Positions 7,749 to 17,220 are shown, counted from the stretch's first letter. The stretch: 64,000 nucleotides of DNA from Comamonas suwonensis (GCF_012844455.2 NZ_JABBCQ020000012.1:62001-126000), one strand, 5' to 3'. Program-made: numbers and translations. The notes: generated by a model from the sequence alone, not told the origin.

Positions 7749-10175
7749 ATGAACAATCCCCGTGAATTGACGAATGAACTGGTGGCTGAAGCCTTTGCCG
7801 ACTACCGCAAGAACCTGGCTAACCGCATCGATGAAGGCGCAGAAGCCACGGCTCAGAGCCAGGGCGCACGCGTAGGCGTGAGCCGCAAGCATGAATCTGC
7901 CCACCTGCATGTGGCCGGTGAGGCGGCCTATATCGACGATCTGCCTGAGCTGGAAGGCACGCTGCACTGCGCTCTGGGCCTGTCGCCCGTGGCCCATGGC
8001 CGCTTGACGGCGCTGGCGCTGGAAGCGGTGCGTGCCATGCCCGAGGTGGTGGATGTCATCACCGCTGCCGATATTCCCGGTGTCAACGACTGCGGCTCCA
8101 TCATTCATGATGACCCGATTCTGTGCGACGGTGAGATTCGCTATGTGGGCCAGCCCCTGTTTGCCGTGATTGCCCGCACCCGCGAGGCGGCAAGGCGTGC
8201 AGCGGCGCTGGCCAAGGGTGCAGCCACCATTACCGAGCTGCCGCCTGTGCTGACGCCGCAACAAGCCCACGAGCTGGGCCAGTACGTGATGCCACCCATG
8301 CACTTGGAGCGCAGCACGCACGCTGGAGGCACACGCGCCGCCATTGAAGCAGCGCCGCATCGTGTCAAAGGCCAATGGGATGTGGGTGGGCAGGAACAGT
8401 TTTATCTGGAAGGGCAGATCAGCTACGCCACACCCAAGGAAGATGGCGCGGTGCACCTGCATTGCTCCACCCAGCACCCTAGCGAAATGCAGCATCTGGT
8501 GGCGCATGCTTTAGGCGTGGCTTCGCACAGCGTGCATGTGGAGTGCCGCCGCATGGGCGGTGGCTTTGGCGGCAAAGAATCGCAATCGGCGCTGTTTGCC
8601 TGCGTGGCGGCGGTGGCTGCTGTGCGCCTGAACAGGCCGGTGAAGCTGCGGCTTGATCGTGATGACGACTTCATGATTACCGGTCGCCGTCACTGCTTCT
8701 GGTATGAATACGAAGTGGGTTACGACGATGAAGGCCGTGTGCTGGGTGCCGAGATTTCCATGGTCTCACGCGCAGGGCATTCGGCGGATCTGTCTGCGCC
8801 GGTGATGACACGGGCGCTGTGCCACTTTGACAATACCTACTGGCTGCCCAATGTCAGCGCCCATGGCTATATGGGCAAGACCAATACGCAGAGCAACACG
8901 GCTTTTCGTGGTTTTGGGGGGCCGCAGGGCGCGATTGCGATTGAAAGCATTATGGACACAGTGGCCCGCAATCTGGGGCGTGACCCCCTAGATGTGCGCC
9001 GCGTCAACTTCTACGGCAAGACCGAGAACAACATCACGCCTTACCAGCAACCGGTGACTGACAACGTCATTCACGAACTGGTGGCTGAGCTGGAGCAAAC
9101 CAGCGACTACCGCGCACGACGTGCTGCGGTGACTGCCTTTAACGCGCAAAGCCCTGTGCTCAAGCGCGGGTTGGCGCTGACGCCGTTGAAGTTCGGCATC
9201 TCTTTCAATGTGGCCCACTTCAATCAGGCCGGTGCGCTGGTGCATATCTATACCGATGGCTCGATTCTGGTGAACCATGGCGGCACAGAAATGGGTCAGG
9301 GCCTGAACACCAAGGTGGCGCAGGTCGTGGCGCATGAGTTGGGCGTGGCCTTTGAAAAGGTGCGCGTCACAGCGACCGATACCACCAAGGTGGCGAATAC
9401 CTCCGCTACTGCGGCATCCACCGGAGCCGACCTGAACGGCAAGGCTGCGCAGGATGCGGCCAGCCAGTTGCGCGTGCGCCTGGCCGAGTGCGCAGCGCGC
9501 CTGCATGGCGGCGATGCCAAAGATGTGCGCTTTGCCAACGATGCGGTGCAAGTCAACGGGCAGAGCCTGCCGTTTGCCGAGCTGGTGCGCAGCGCCTACC
9601 TGCAGCGCGTGCAGCTGTGGTCCGATGGCTTTTACGCCACACCGGGCCTGCACTGGGACGGCAAGGCCATGAAGGGCCACCCTTTCTTCTATTTCGCCTA
9701 TGGCGCGGCGGTGAGCGAGGTGGTGATCGACACGCTGACCGGTGAGTGGAAGCTGCTGCGTGCCGATGTGCTGCACGATGTGGGCCGCTCGCTGAATCCT
9801 GCAGTCGATGTGGGGCAGGTGGAAGGAGCCTTTATTCAAGGCATGGGCTGGCTGACGACGGAGGAGCTGGTCTGGCATCCGCAAAACGGCAAGCTGATGA
9901 CGCACGCCCCCAGCACCTACAAAATTCCCACCGCCAATGACTGCCCGCCCGTGTTTAACGTGCGCCTGTTTGAGGGTGATAACTTCGAAGACTCCATTCA
10001 CCGCAGCAAGGCCGTAGGCGAGCCGCCATTGCTGCTGCCGTTTTCGGTGTTCTTTGCGATCCGCGATGCGGTGTCCTCAGTGGCTGCACATCAAATCAAC
10101 CCGCCCCTGCGTGCACCCGCGACCGCAGAGGCCATCCTGAGAGCAGTGGAAGCCGTTCAAGGGCACACTCCCTGA
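7749..10175 (+). CDS. xdhB: Xanthine dehydrogenase large (molybdopterin) subunit
   Basis: 808 residues. Carries the molybdenum cofactor and the purine site; partner of XdhA. Visible blocks: AHLHVAGEAAYIDDLPE near the N terminus, GGQEQFYLEGQ, CRRMGGGFGGKESQS, GRRHCFWYEYEV, AFRGFGGPQGAIAIE (Arg of substrate binding and cofactor contacts), GGTEMGQGLNTK, and the C-terminal KAVGEPPLLLPF whose Glu is the catalytic base. ATG at 7749 was preferred over an upstream in-frame start inside xdhA because the protein then begins just after the xdhA stop and follows AAGGAG (7737-7742). Full-length and without gaps. Confidence 0.95.
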   Translation: MNNPRELTNELVAEAFADYRKNLANRIDEGAEATAQSQGARVGVSRKHESAHLHVAGEAAYIDDLPELEGTLHCALGLSPVAHGRLTALALEAVRAMPEVVDVITAADIPGVNDCGSIIHDDPILCDGEIRYVGQPLFAVIARTREAARRAAALAKGAATITELPPVLTPQQAHELGQYVMPPMHLERSTHAGGTRAAIEAAPHRVKGQWDVGGQEQFYLEGQISYATPKEDGAVHLHCSTQHPSEMQHLVAHALGVASHSVHVECRRMGGGFGGKESQSALFACVAAVAAVRLNRPVKLRLDRDDDFMITGRRHCFWYEYEVGYDDEGRVLGAEISMVSRAGHSADLSAPVMTRALCHFDNTYWLPNVSAHGYMGKTNTQSNTAFRGFGGPQGAIAIESIMDTVARNLGRDPLDVRRVNFYGKTENNITPYQQPVTDNVIHELVAELEQTSDYRARRAAVTAFNAQSPVLKRGLALTPLKFGISFNVAHFNQAGALVHIYTDGSILVNHGGTEMGQGLNTKVAQVVAHELGVAFEKVRVTATDTTKVANTSATAASTGADLNGKAAQDAASQLRVRLAECAARLHGGDAKDVRFANDAVQVNGQSLPFAELVRSAYLQRVQLWSDGFYATPGLHWDGKAMKGHPFFYFAYGAAVSEVVIDTLTGEWKLLRADVLHDVGRSLNPAVDVGQVEGAFIQGMGWLTTEELVWHPQNGKLMTHAPSTYKIPTANDCPPVFNVRLFEGDNFEDSIHRSKAVGEPPLLLPFSVFFAIRDAVSSVAAHQINPPLRAPATAEAILRAVEAVQGHTP

Positions 10176-10192
10176 CTTTTCCCATTGGGTGT

Positions 10193-10261
10193 TGTCGCCC
10201 CGCGGGGCGACAGCCGTTCTGAATCATGGCTGTTTGCCGCGGGGCAAGGCTGTGCCTTGCC
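10193..10261 (+). other. Two strong hairpins in the leader of the purine permease
   Basis: TGTCGCCCCG/CGGGGCGACA (10193-10212) is a perfect 20-bp palindrome. GGCAAGGC (10243-10250), TGT, GCCTTGCC (10254-10261) is a second stem. Neither is followed by a T-run, so they are not classical terminators. They could modulate read-through or stability between xdhB and the permease. No known purine riboswitch fold is recognisable. Confidence 0.5.
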
Positions 10262-10286
10262 TGTAAAACAACACGGAGACTATGCA

Positions 10287-11588
10287 ATGAACTGGACAGA
10301 GCGGATATTCAAACTCAACGAGCATCACACCAACGTGCGAACGGAACTGGTGGCGGGGCTGACGACCTTTCTTTCGATGGCCTACATCATGTTCGTCAAC
10401 CCATCCATTCTGGGTGACGCGGGCATGCCCAAGGGCGCGGTGTTTGTGGCGACCTGCCTGATCGCGGCGCTGGGCTCCACCATCATGGCGCTGTATGCCA
10501 ACTACCCGATTGCGCTGGCGCCGGGTATGGGCCTGAATGCGTACTTCGCCTATGTGGTGGTGCTCAAGATGGGCTACACATGGGAGGCCGCACTGGGAGC
10601 GGTGTTTGTCTCGGGCTGTCTGTTCCTGATCTGTACTTTGTTCGGCCTGCGAGAGCTGATTATCAAAGGCATACCGCAGTCCATACGCGTCTCTATCACC
10701 GTGGGTCTGGGCTTGTTTCTGGCGTTGATTGCGCTCAAGACAGCGGGTGTGGTCGCCCCTGACAAGAATACGTATTTGACGCTGGGCGATCTGCACAAGC
10801 CCGAGGCCATCATGGCGATTTCCGGCTTCTTGCTGATCGTGGTGCTGGACCGCCTCAAGGTGCCGGGTGCACTGCTGATCGGGATTCTGGCGGTGACCGT
10901 GGCTTCGTTCTTCTTTGGTGGCAATACTTTCCACGGCATCTTCTCCATGCCTCCGTCGATAGCGCCCACCTTCCTGAAGCTGGACATCATGACGGCACTG
11001 ACGACCGGCTTCCTCAACGTGGTGCTGGTGTTCTTCCTGGTCGAGTTGTTTGACGCCACAGGCACGCTCATGGGTGTGGCCCGCCGCGCTGGTCTCTTGG
11101 TGCCTGAGCGCATGGGCCGCATGAATCGTGCGCTGCTGGCCGACTCTGGCGCCATCTTTGTGGGCTCCATGCTGGGTACTTCCAGCACCACGGCTTATGT
11201 GGAAAGCGCTGCCGGTGTGCAGGCTGGCGGCCGCACGGGCCTGACGGCGCTGACAGTGGCCGTGCTGTTCCTGGCCTGTCTGTTCATCGCGCCGCTGGCC
11301 GGTGTTGTGCCGGGTTATGCCACGGCCCCTGCGCTGCTGTTCGTGGCCTGCCTGATGCTACGGGATCTGACCGAGGTGGAGTGGGATGAAACCACAGAAG
11401 CGGTGCCCGCTGTGGTCACCGCTTTGATGATGCCGTTCACCTACTCCATTGCCAATGGTCTGGCTTTTGGCTTCATCACTTATGCCGTACTCAAGCTGTT
11501 CACCGGCAAGGTCAAGGAAGTGCACTGGATCATGTGGGTGATTGCCGGCCTGTTCCTGTTCAAGTTCATCTACATCGGCGGTCACTGA
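10287..11588 (+). CDS. Purine permease, NCS2 family, AzgA-type (hypoxanthine/guanine/adenine)
   Basis: 433 residues, inner-membrane purine:proton symporter. AzgA-clade signatures: NVRTELVAGLTTFLSMAYI (about residues 15-33), FVATCLIAALGSTIMAL, the LAPGMGLNAYFAYVVV motif, LVELFDATGTLMGVARRAG and GTSSTTAYVESAAGVQAGGRTG. The ATG at 10287 gives the normal family start MNWTERIFKLNEHHTN and follows ACGGAG; an upstream in-frame start is inside the hairpin leader and is not convincing. Its place right after xdhAB suggests that it imports the purine that the dehydrogenase oxidises. Which base is carried cannot be read from the sequence. Confidence 0.88.
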   Translation: MNWTERIFKLNEHHTNVRTELVAGLTTFLSMAYIMFVNPSILGDAGMPKGAVFVATCLIAALGSTIMALYANYPIALAPGMGLNAYFAYVVVLKMGYTWEAALGAVFVSGCLFLICTLFGLRELIIKGIPQSIRVSITVGLGLFLALIALKTAGVVAPDKNTYLTLGDLHKPEAIMAISGFLLIVVLDRLKVPGALLIGILAVTVASFFFGGNTFHGIFSMPPSIAPTFLKLDIMTALTTGFLNVVLVFFLVELFDATGTLMGVARRAGLLVPERMGRMNRALLADSGAIFVGSMLGTSSTTAYVESAAGVQAGGRTGLTALTVAVLFLACLFIAPLAGVVPGYATAPALLFVACLMLRDLTEVEWDETTEAVPAVVTALMMPFTYSIANGLAFGFITYAVLKLFTGKVKEVHWIMWVIAGLFLFKFIYIGGH

Positions 11589-11701
11589 GCGCTTGGACAT
11601 TGACCGAGCCAGGCAGTGATCTGTCGGGCCATGCCAGTCGGGCAACAGACCGGTTTGCATGACCCGATGGAGCCAGTCAGTAAGAAAATCAAAGATGCAA
11701 C

Positions 11702-11737
11702 AAGCAGTCCGGCTACTGGTGGGTCGGACTGCTTTTT
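11702..11737 (+). terminator. Intrinsic terminator of the purine operon
   Basis: AAGCAGTCCG (11702-11711) pairs with CGGACTGCTT (11725-11734), followed by T5. It lies about 110 bp beyond the permease stop. Confidence 0.85.
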
Positions 11738-12067
11738 GCATTGTGAATAGCAGGGCATTGGCATTCCCTGCCGCTGGCTTATGCCTTGATGAGCAGGTGC
11801 ACCGAGCGGAAAGCTATCTCCGCAGGCTTCAACAACATTGATTTCATGAGCATATTTCTGAATCAAAGGATGTTGCGTGCTTTCGGGAGAAGCAGAAATG
11901 ACCGCATGCAGCCTTAAGTGCCTGGCTGCGCAGCGAAATTCACGCCAAGCTGGTAGGCCGGCCTTGTCTCTTGGATGAGTTGGTTGTTTCTAAATTTGAA
12001 TTCAATATTTTTATATCTATCGACTGCTCCCTAGCATCTGCCCCATTGCATACATGGGGAGAAGATA
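11738..12067. other. Intergenic stretch before the sulfonate operon
   Basis: 330 bp without a gene. The last 80 bp are AT-rich (around 11990-12025), where a promoter for the following operon is likely, but I cannot name a -35/-10 pair with confidence. GGGGAGAAG just before 12068 is the ribosome binding site. Confidence 0.4.
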
Positions 12068-13051
12068 GTGGACAAGCGTCGATTTCTGCTGGCGGGGCCT
12101 GCATTGCTGGCAGTGGCCGCCATGGGTGCCTCCGGCGCTGCACGTGCGGCAGCAGACGCCAAGACCAAGCTGGTCGTTGCTGACCAGAGCGAGTTGATTC
12201 GCCATCTGCTGGATGCAAGCGGTGAACGTAAAAAGGTCGGCTTTCAGCTGGAGCTGCCCAACTTTGCAGGTGGCCCGGCTATTTTTGAAGCCATCCGTGC
12301 CGGGGCGCTGGACATGGCTTATGTGGGGGACACTCCTCCCATTCAGGCCAGGGCTGCCGGCGTCAATCTGCCCATTGTTGCGACCTTCACCCGCGCCAGA
12401 GCGGAATATCGCTTGGTTCAGCATGCCGGGGCCGGCGTGGAGCGCCTGAGTGATCTGCGTGGCAAGCGTGTGAGCTATGTGGAAGGGTCGGGGCGCCAGG
12501 TTTTCCTGATCGAAGCACTGAATCGCGCGGGCCTGACGCTCAAGGATGTCACCTTGGTGCATCTGCGCGTGGCTGAACTCAATGATGCCTTGCGCGCCCG
12601 TGCCGTGGATGTCGCAACCCTTGCTGAACCACATGTCACGCGACTGTCCAAACAGATTGGTGTGCGTGTGGTACCCGACCCACTGGAGCGTCAGCTGCTG
12701 CCATCGACCTCCTACATTTATGCCCGTCCGGATGTACTGGCAGATCCGCAGAAAGCAGAAGCCATTCGCGAATTTTTGGCTTCCTTCGTGCGTGCGGGGC
12801 GATGGAGCAATACCCATCGCAAGGACTGGGGGCAGCACTACTTTCGCAATTTTCAGCGCCTGGATGCCGAGAGCGTTGCCGCCATTCAGGCAGTGCAGGC
12901 TCCGCTGGAGTTTCAGACGGCTGCGGAAGCCTTGCCCCATCATCAAAAGCTCATCGACATCCTGCACAGCGCAGGCAGTCTGCCGCAGCATCTGGATGCC
13001 AAGGGCTCGTTCCTGGCGAGCTACGACGGCGTGATCGTCGCCAATCGCTGA
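12068..13051 (+). CDS. Sulfonate-type ABC transporter substrate-binding protein
   Basis: 327 residues. Periplasmic binding protein of the SsuA/NMT1-THI5 type. Signal peptide at residues 1-27 (KRRFLLAGPALLAVAAMG, cleavage near ARA-AA); the KRRFLL stretch also resembles a Tat motif. Mature part: LVVADQSELIRHLLDASG, FQLELPNFAGGPAIFEAIRAGALD, YVGDTPPIQARAAG, all typical of aliphatic sulfonate SBPs. GTG start with GGGGAGAAG spaced 5-6 bp. First gene of a four-gene operon with permease, ATPase and a flavin monooxygenase. The exact substrate is unknown; an alkanesulfonate or another organosulfur compound is likely from the company it keeps. Confidence 0.85.
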   Translation: MDKRRFLLAGPALLAVAAMGASGAARAAADAKTKLVVADQSELIRHLLDASGERKKVGFQLELPNFAGGPAIFEAIRAGALDMAYVGDTPPIQARAAGVNLPIVATFTRARAEYRLVQHAGAGVERLSDLRGKRVSYVEGSGRQVFLIEALNRAGLTLKDVTLVHLRVAELNDALRARAVDVATLAEPHVTRLSKQIGVRVVPDPLERQLLPSTSYIYARPDVLADPQKAEAIREFLASFVRAGRWSNTHRKDWGQHYFRNFQRLDAESVAAIQAVQAPLEFQTAAEALPHHQKLIDILHSAGSLPQHLDAKGSFLASYDGVIVANR

Positions 13052-13061
13052 GGAGCGCTCG

Positions 13062-13919
13062 ATGACACAGATTCCTCTGGAAGTTCGCGTAAGCGGTTGG
13101 CAGCCTCAAGTCAGGTCGCCTGTCGCGGTGCAAGGCAAGAAAGCAATGGCACTGGTGCCGCCTCGCTTGTCGCCTGGCATGTTGCTGGCCGGACCTGTGC
13201 TGCTCCTGGTGGTGTGGGAGGCTGCGTCGCGCCTGGGCTACCTTTCGCCGGAGACGCTGACGGCACCTTCACAGGCCCTGCGCTCAGGCTATGAGATGGT
13301 GCTCGACGGAAGCCTGCTGCCGCATCTGCTGGCTTCGGCCGGGAGAGCCTACACCGGACTGTTTCTGGGTATTCTGGTGGGCGTGTTGCTGGCGCTGGCC
13401 GCTGGACTGACCCGCACGGGTGAAGCCCTGATTGATGGCCTGGTGCAGATCAAGCGGGCTGTTCCCACGCTGGCGCTGATTCCGCTGGCCATTATCTGGC
13501 TGGGTATTGGGGAGGCGATGAAGGTCTTCCTGATCTTTACAGCCGTGCTGATTCCTATCTATATCAACACGCATGCGGCACTGCGCAGCATCGATATCGG
13601 TCATGTGGAGCTGGCGCAGACGCTGGGGCTGTCGCGTGCCGAATTCATCCGCAAGGTGGCACTGCCTGGCGCATTGCCAGGCTTCTTTGTGGGGCTGCGC
13701 ATGGCCGTCTCGCTGTGCTGGACGTCTCTGGTGGTGCTGGAGCTGATCAACACGCAAACCGGCATTGGCTACCTGATGAACCGAGCCCGTGATTGGGGGC
13801 AGACCGATGTCATCGTGGTGGGCATCCTCATCTACGCCATGCTGGGTCTGCTGTCCGATGCTGCGGTGCGCCGCCTGGAGGCACATGTGCTGTCGTATCG
13901 GAGGTCGCTGGGGTCATGA
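13062..13919 (+). CDS. Sulfonate-type ABC transporter permease
   Basis: 285 residues, inner membrane, BPD_transp_1 family (SsuC-like). About six hydrophobic segments starting near residue 35. The coupling helix region with the EAA-like loop is at ELAQTLGLSRAEFIRKVALPGALPGF (first 20 shown family pattern: A..LG.S....F..V.LP.ALPG). AGGAGCG precedes the ATG by 5 bp. Its stop overlaps the start of the ATPase gene (ATGA), so the two are translationally coupled. Confidence 0.88.
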   Translation: MTQIPLEVRVSGWQPQVRSPVAVQGKKAMALVPPRLSPGMLLAGPVLLLVVWEAASRLGYLSPETLTAPSQALRSGYEMVLDGSLLPHLLASAGRAYTGLFLGILVGVLLALAAGLTRTGEALIDGLVQIKRAVPTLALIPLAIIWLGIGEAMKVFLIFTAVLIPIYINTHAALRSIDIGHVELAQTLGLSRAEFIRKVALPGALPGFFVGLRMAVSLCWTSLVVLELINTQTGIGYLMNRARDWGQTDVIVVGILIYAMLGLLSDAAVRRLEAHVLSYRRSLGS

Positions 13920-14641
13920 GCAGTCCTTTTTTGGCGGGTGCCGTGCATCTGCAGGGTTTCAGTCGCAGCTTTCATGGCAAGCAGGTGCTCCATGACCTCT
14001 ATCTTGATGTTCCGCCGGGGCAGTTCGTCGCGCTGCTGGGGGAGTCAGGCTCTGGCAAGACCACGCTGTTGCGAGCCCTGGCCGGTCTGGACGCTGAGGC
14101 GCAGAGCTCGGGGGGCGCAGCCGCGCATGGCAATGTGTCCGTGCTGTTTCAGGACTCACGTTTGTTGCCGTGGCTGAGCGTGCTGGACAACCTGACGCTG
14201 GGCTTGGACGCGCAGGAAGTCCGGACTGCCGCAGGGCAATTGCTCCGCGAGGTGGGTCTGGCAGACAAGGCTGCCGTCTGGCCCGGCACCCTGTCTGGTG
14301 GGCAGAAGCAGCGTGCGGCGCTGGCTCGTTCTTTGCTGCGTGAGCCTCATGTGTTGCTGGCCGACGAGCCCTTTGGCGCCCTCGATGCGTTGACCCGCAT
14401 ACGCATGCATGGCTTGCTGCGGCGCATGGTGGACCGGATTCGCCCGACAGTGCTGCTGGTCACCCATGACGTGGATGAGTCTTTGCTGCTCGCAGACCGG
14501 ATTCTGGTACTCAAGGACGGAAAGATTGCTGAAGACCATGCGGTGGGCTTGGCCCATCCGCGGCGACCGGATCACCCCGCTTTCATGCAGCTGCGCGCAA
14601 CCTTGCTGCGCAGCCTGGGTGTGGAAACTGAATTTGCCTGA
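13916..14641 (+). CDS. Sulfonate-type ABC transporter ATP-binding protein
   Basis: 241 residues. Walker A GESGSGKTT at 42-50, Q-loop in VLFQDSRLLPW, ABC signature LSGGQKQRAALAR, Walker B VLLADEPFGALD, and H-loop in LLVTHDVDES. The Q-loop context FQDSRLLPWLSVLDNL is typical of SsuB/TauB-like nitrate-sulfonate-taurine ATPases. The ATG at 13916 overlaps the permease stop by 4 bp; longer in-frame extension into the permease gene is unlikely to be used. Short for the family but complete. Confidence 0.9.
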   Translation: MSSPFLAGAVHLQGFSRSFHGKQVLHDLYLDVPPGQFVALLGESGSGKTTLLRALAGLDAEAQSSGGAAAHGNVSVLFQDSRLLPWLSVLDNLTLGLDAQEVRTAAGQLLREVGLADKAAVWPGTLSGGQKQRAALARSLLREPHVLLADEPFGALDALTRIRMHGLLRRMVDRIRPTVLLVTHDVDESLLLADRILVLKDGKIAEDHAVGLAHPRRPDHPAFMQLRATLLRSLGVETEFA

Positions 14642-14653
14642 AAGAGTTTTCCC

Positions 14654-16006
14654 ATGACACGACAACTACACCTGAACCTGTTTCTGATGACACGAGGCCA
14701 CCATGAAGGGGCCTGGCGTCATCCCGGTGCCAATCGCAAGGCTATGACCGATCTGGAACTGTATGTGGATGCAGCCCGCATTGCCGAGGCTGCCAAGTTC
14801 GATGCCGTTTTTCTGGCAGATGGGTTGGTCGGGCCTGACAGTGGACAAATGGCCTCATCGGGCTTGTTGGAGCCGCTGTTGCTGCTGGCTGCCTTGGCGC
14901 AGCATACGCAGCGCATAGGGCTGATCGGCACGGCTTCCACCACCTACAGCCTGCCTTATACGCTGGCGCGACAGTTCGCCACACTGGATCATCTCTCCAA
15001 AGGGCGTGCAGGCTGGAACATCGTGACCTCCTGGTTGCCCAAGGCCGGCGAAAACTACGGGCTGAGCGAGAACGTGGAGCACGCAGAGCGCTACCGTATT
15101 GCCGAAGAATTTGTCACTGCTGTGGATGCGCTATGGCGTAGTTTTCCGCAAGGAGCCTTGGTGGATGACGCTGAATCAGGACAGTTCCTGGACATTGGTC
15201 AGGTGCGCCCGGCCAACTATGTGGGGACACATATCCGTACGCGCGGGCCTTTGAATGTGCCGGGCAGCCCACAGGGGCGTCCGGTTCTGGTGCAGGCCGG
15301 GCAGTCCGAGACCGGTCGTGCCTTTGCGGCGCAGTGGGCCGAGGCTATTTTTACGGCACATGGCAGCAAAGAGTCGGCGCAGAGTTTCTATGCCGACATC
15401 AAGCGGAAGGCGCAGGCTTTGGGGCGCGGGGCTGAAGACATTGTCATCCTGCCGGGCATCAGTGCTGCCATTGGCTCTACAGAGTATGAAGCCCGTCAGG
15501 TATGGGAGGAACTCGACAGCCTGACCAGCATTGAGGTGGGGTTGACCCGCCTGTCTGCGCGCTTTGGCGGTCATGATTTCAGCCATCTGCCACTGGATCG
15601 CCGGCTCACGCGGGATGATTTTCCGGACCCCACGCTGGTAGAGGCCTCCAGGAGCCGTGTTATCGGGTATGTGGAGACTACGCTGCGTGATGGGCTCACG
15701 CTGCGTCAACTGCTTAAGCGATTGGCGGGGGCGCGTGGTCATCTGGCGATTGCCGGTACACCTGAGCAGGTCGCTGACACGATTGAAGAGTGGTTTCGCA
15801 CGGGTGCGGCCGATGGCTTTAATGTGATGCCGCCTGTCATCACGCAGCAGCTGGAACTGTTTGCCAGTGAGGTCGTGCCCATTCTGCGCAAGCGCGGACT
15901 GTTTCGCAGCGAGTACGAGAGCAGTACGCTGCGCGGTCACTTCGGGCTGCCAGACCTGCCTGCCGTTCAGCACAAGGCACGGACCGCTACAGCCGTGGAG
16001 GCATGA
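14654..16006 (+). CDS. FMN-dependent monooxygenase, NtaA/SnaA/DszA (SfnG-like) family
   Basis: 450 residues. Bacterial luciferase-like TIM barrel that uses reduced FMN from a separate reductase to oxidise organosulfur or aminocarboxylate compounds. Family blocks: LNLFLMTRGHHEGAWRHP at the N terminus, AKFDAVFLADG, EPLLLLAALAQHT, GLIGTASTTY, GRAGWNIVTS (flavin-binding NxVTS), HAERYRIAEEF, VLVQAGQSETGRAFAA, and the C-terminal GAADGFNVMPP. It is the fourth gene of the ABC operon, 12 bp after the ATPase. The pair transporter plus monooxygenase argues for sulfur release from an imported organosulfur compound during sulfate limitation; this is inference. No flavin reductase gene is adjacent. Confidence 0.88.
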   Translation: MTRQLHLNLFLMTRGHHEGAWRHPGANRKAMTDLELYVDAARIAEAAKFDAVFLADGLVGPDSGQMASSGLLEPLLLLAALAQHTQRIGLIGTASTTYSLPYTLARQFATLDHLSKGRAGWNIVTSWLPKAGENYGLSENVEHAERYRIAEEFVTAVDALWRSFPQGALVDDAESGQFLDIGQVRPANYVGTHIRTRGPLNVPGSPQGRPVLVQAGQSETGRAFAAQWAEAIFTAHGSKESAQSFYADIKRKAQALGRGAEDIVILPGISAAIGSTEYEARQVWEELDSLTSIEVGLTRLSARFGGHDFSHLPLDRRLTRDDFPDPTLVEASRSRVIGYVETTLRDGLTLRQLLKRLAGARGHLAIAGTPEQVADTIEEWFRTGAADGFNVMPPVITQQLELFASEVVPILRKRGLFRSEYESSTLRGHFGLPDLPAVQHKARTATAVEA

Positions 16007-16044
16007 GCCGTTAGGCGAATGCGATCCGGCCAGCGTTTTCGCCG

Positions 16045-17184
16045 TTATGCGGGGTAAATGGCGCCCAGAATGCGCGGGCCTTTGGCTCCGGTGACGCTGG
16101 CCAAATTGCCCGGCAGGCCCAGAATGCACTGGCGTGCCAGCCAGGCAAAGGCGGCGGCTTCCACCTCCAGTGGCGGCAGGCCCCGCTCTGCCGTGGTGGT
16201 GACGGCTACGCTGGGCAGCAGTGCGGCAAGGCGCTGCATGAGGTGGGTGTTGAGCGCGCCACCGCCGCACACCAGCAACTGCTGGCCGCCCTTGCCAAAG
16301 CGCTGCACGGCATCAGCGCAGCTGGCGGCGGTGAATTCCGTCAGGGTGGCTTGCACATCAACAGGTGCTGCCTGCACTGCATGCTGCTGCAGGCGCTGGG
16401 CCAGCCAGTCGGCATGAAACAGGTCGCGCCCTGTGCTCTTGGGTGGCTCTTGCGCCAGATACGGGTCGTTGAGCATGGCGGTCAGCAGCTCTGGGATGAC
16501 TTTGCCGCTTGCGGCCCACTGGCCGCCTTCGTCGTAGGCTTTGCCGGTGTGGCGCAGGCACCAGCCGTCCATCAGTGCATTGCCTGTGCCGGTGTCAAAG
16601 CCCAGTACGCGGCCGTCCGCACCGAGCACACTGAGGTTGGCAATACCGCCAATATTGAGCACCAGCGCTGTCTGGTCAGCCAATCCAAACAAGCTGTGAT
16701 GGAATGCGGGCACCAGCGGGGCGCCCTGGCCACCAGTGGCCACATCGCGGCTGCGCAGGTCTGCGACTACGGTGATGCCTGCCAGCTCGGCCAGCAGGGC
16801 GGGGCTGTTGAGCTGAAGGGTGTAGCCTGTGCCATCAAACATCTGCGGGCGGTGACGCACGGTCTGGCCGTGCGAGCCTATGGCGGCGATCTGACTGGCT
16901 GCAACGCCGCTGTCGGCCAGCAGTTGCTGAACGACTTTGGCGTAATGGCGAACCAGTGCGTTGGCGGCCAGGGCTGCGCGGTGCAGTTCATCGGTGCCGC
17001 CCGGCGTGTTCAATGCCAGTAGCTCGGCGCGCAGCTCTGCATCAAAGCCGCAACTGGCGTGTTGCAGCACTTGGGTGCCCCGGCTGAAATCGACCAGAAC
17101 GCCATCGACCCCGTCTAGCGAGGTGCCGGACATGAGTCCGATATACAGAGAGCTTTGGGCGGCTTGTTCAATGGCGTTGGGCAT
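16045..17184 (-). CDS. anmK: Anhydro-N-acetylmuramic acid kinase
   Basis: 379 residues. Phosphorylates and opens 1,6-anhydro-MurNAc to MurNAc-6-phosphate in cell-wall recycling. Motifs: YIGLMSGTSLDGVDGVL at the N terminus, GSHGQTVRHRP, ADLRSRDVATGGQGAPLVP (first 19 residues, catalytic Asp in this block), LNIGGIANLSVLG, GFDTGTGNALMD, and LLVCGGGALN. Full family length. It lies downstream of the M23 peptidase on the same strand but a terminator separates the two, so it probably has its own promoter in 17185-17260. Confidence 0.95.
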   Translation of the reverse strand: MPNAIEQAAQSSLYIGLMSGTSLDGVDGVLVDFSRGTQVLQHASCGFDAELRAELLALNTPGGTDELHRAALAANALVRHYAKVVQQLLADSGVAASQIAAIGSHGQTVRHRPQMFDGTGYTLQLNSPALLAELAGITVVADLRSRDVATGGQGAPLVPAFHHSLFGLADQTALVLNIGGIANLSVLGADGRVLGFDTGTGNALMDGWCLRHTGKAYDEGGQWAASGKVIPELLTAMLNDPYLAQEPPKSTGRDLFHADWLAQRLQQHAVQAAPVDVQATLTEFTAASCADAVQRFGKGGQQLLVCGGGALNTHLMQRLAALLPSVAVTTTAERGLPPLEVEAAAFAWLARQCILGLPGNLASVTGAKGPRILGAIYPA

Positions 17185-17220
17185 GGTTCAGGTCACAGAG
17201 TTGGCACAGTATTCACTATC

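Noticed and set aside
10176-10286. Purine riboswitch upstream of the permease
   Set aside because: The hairpins do not form the three-way junction or the conserved loop-loop sequences.
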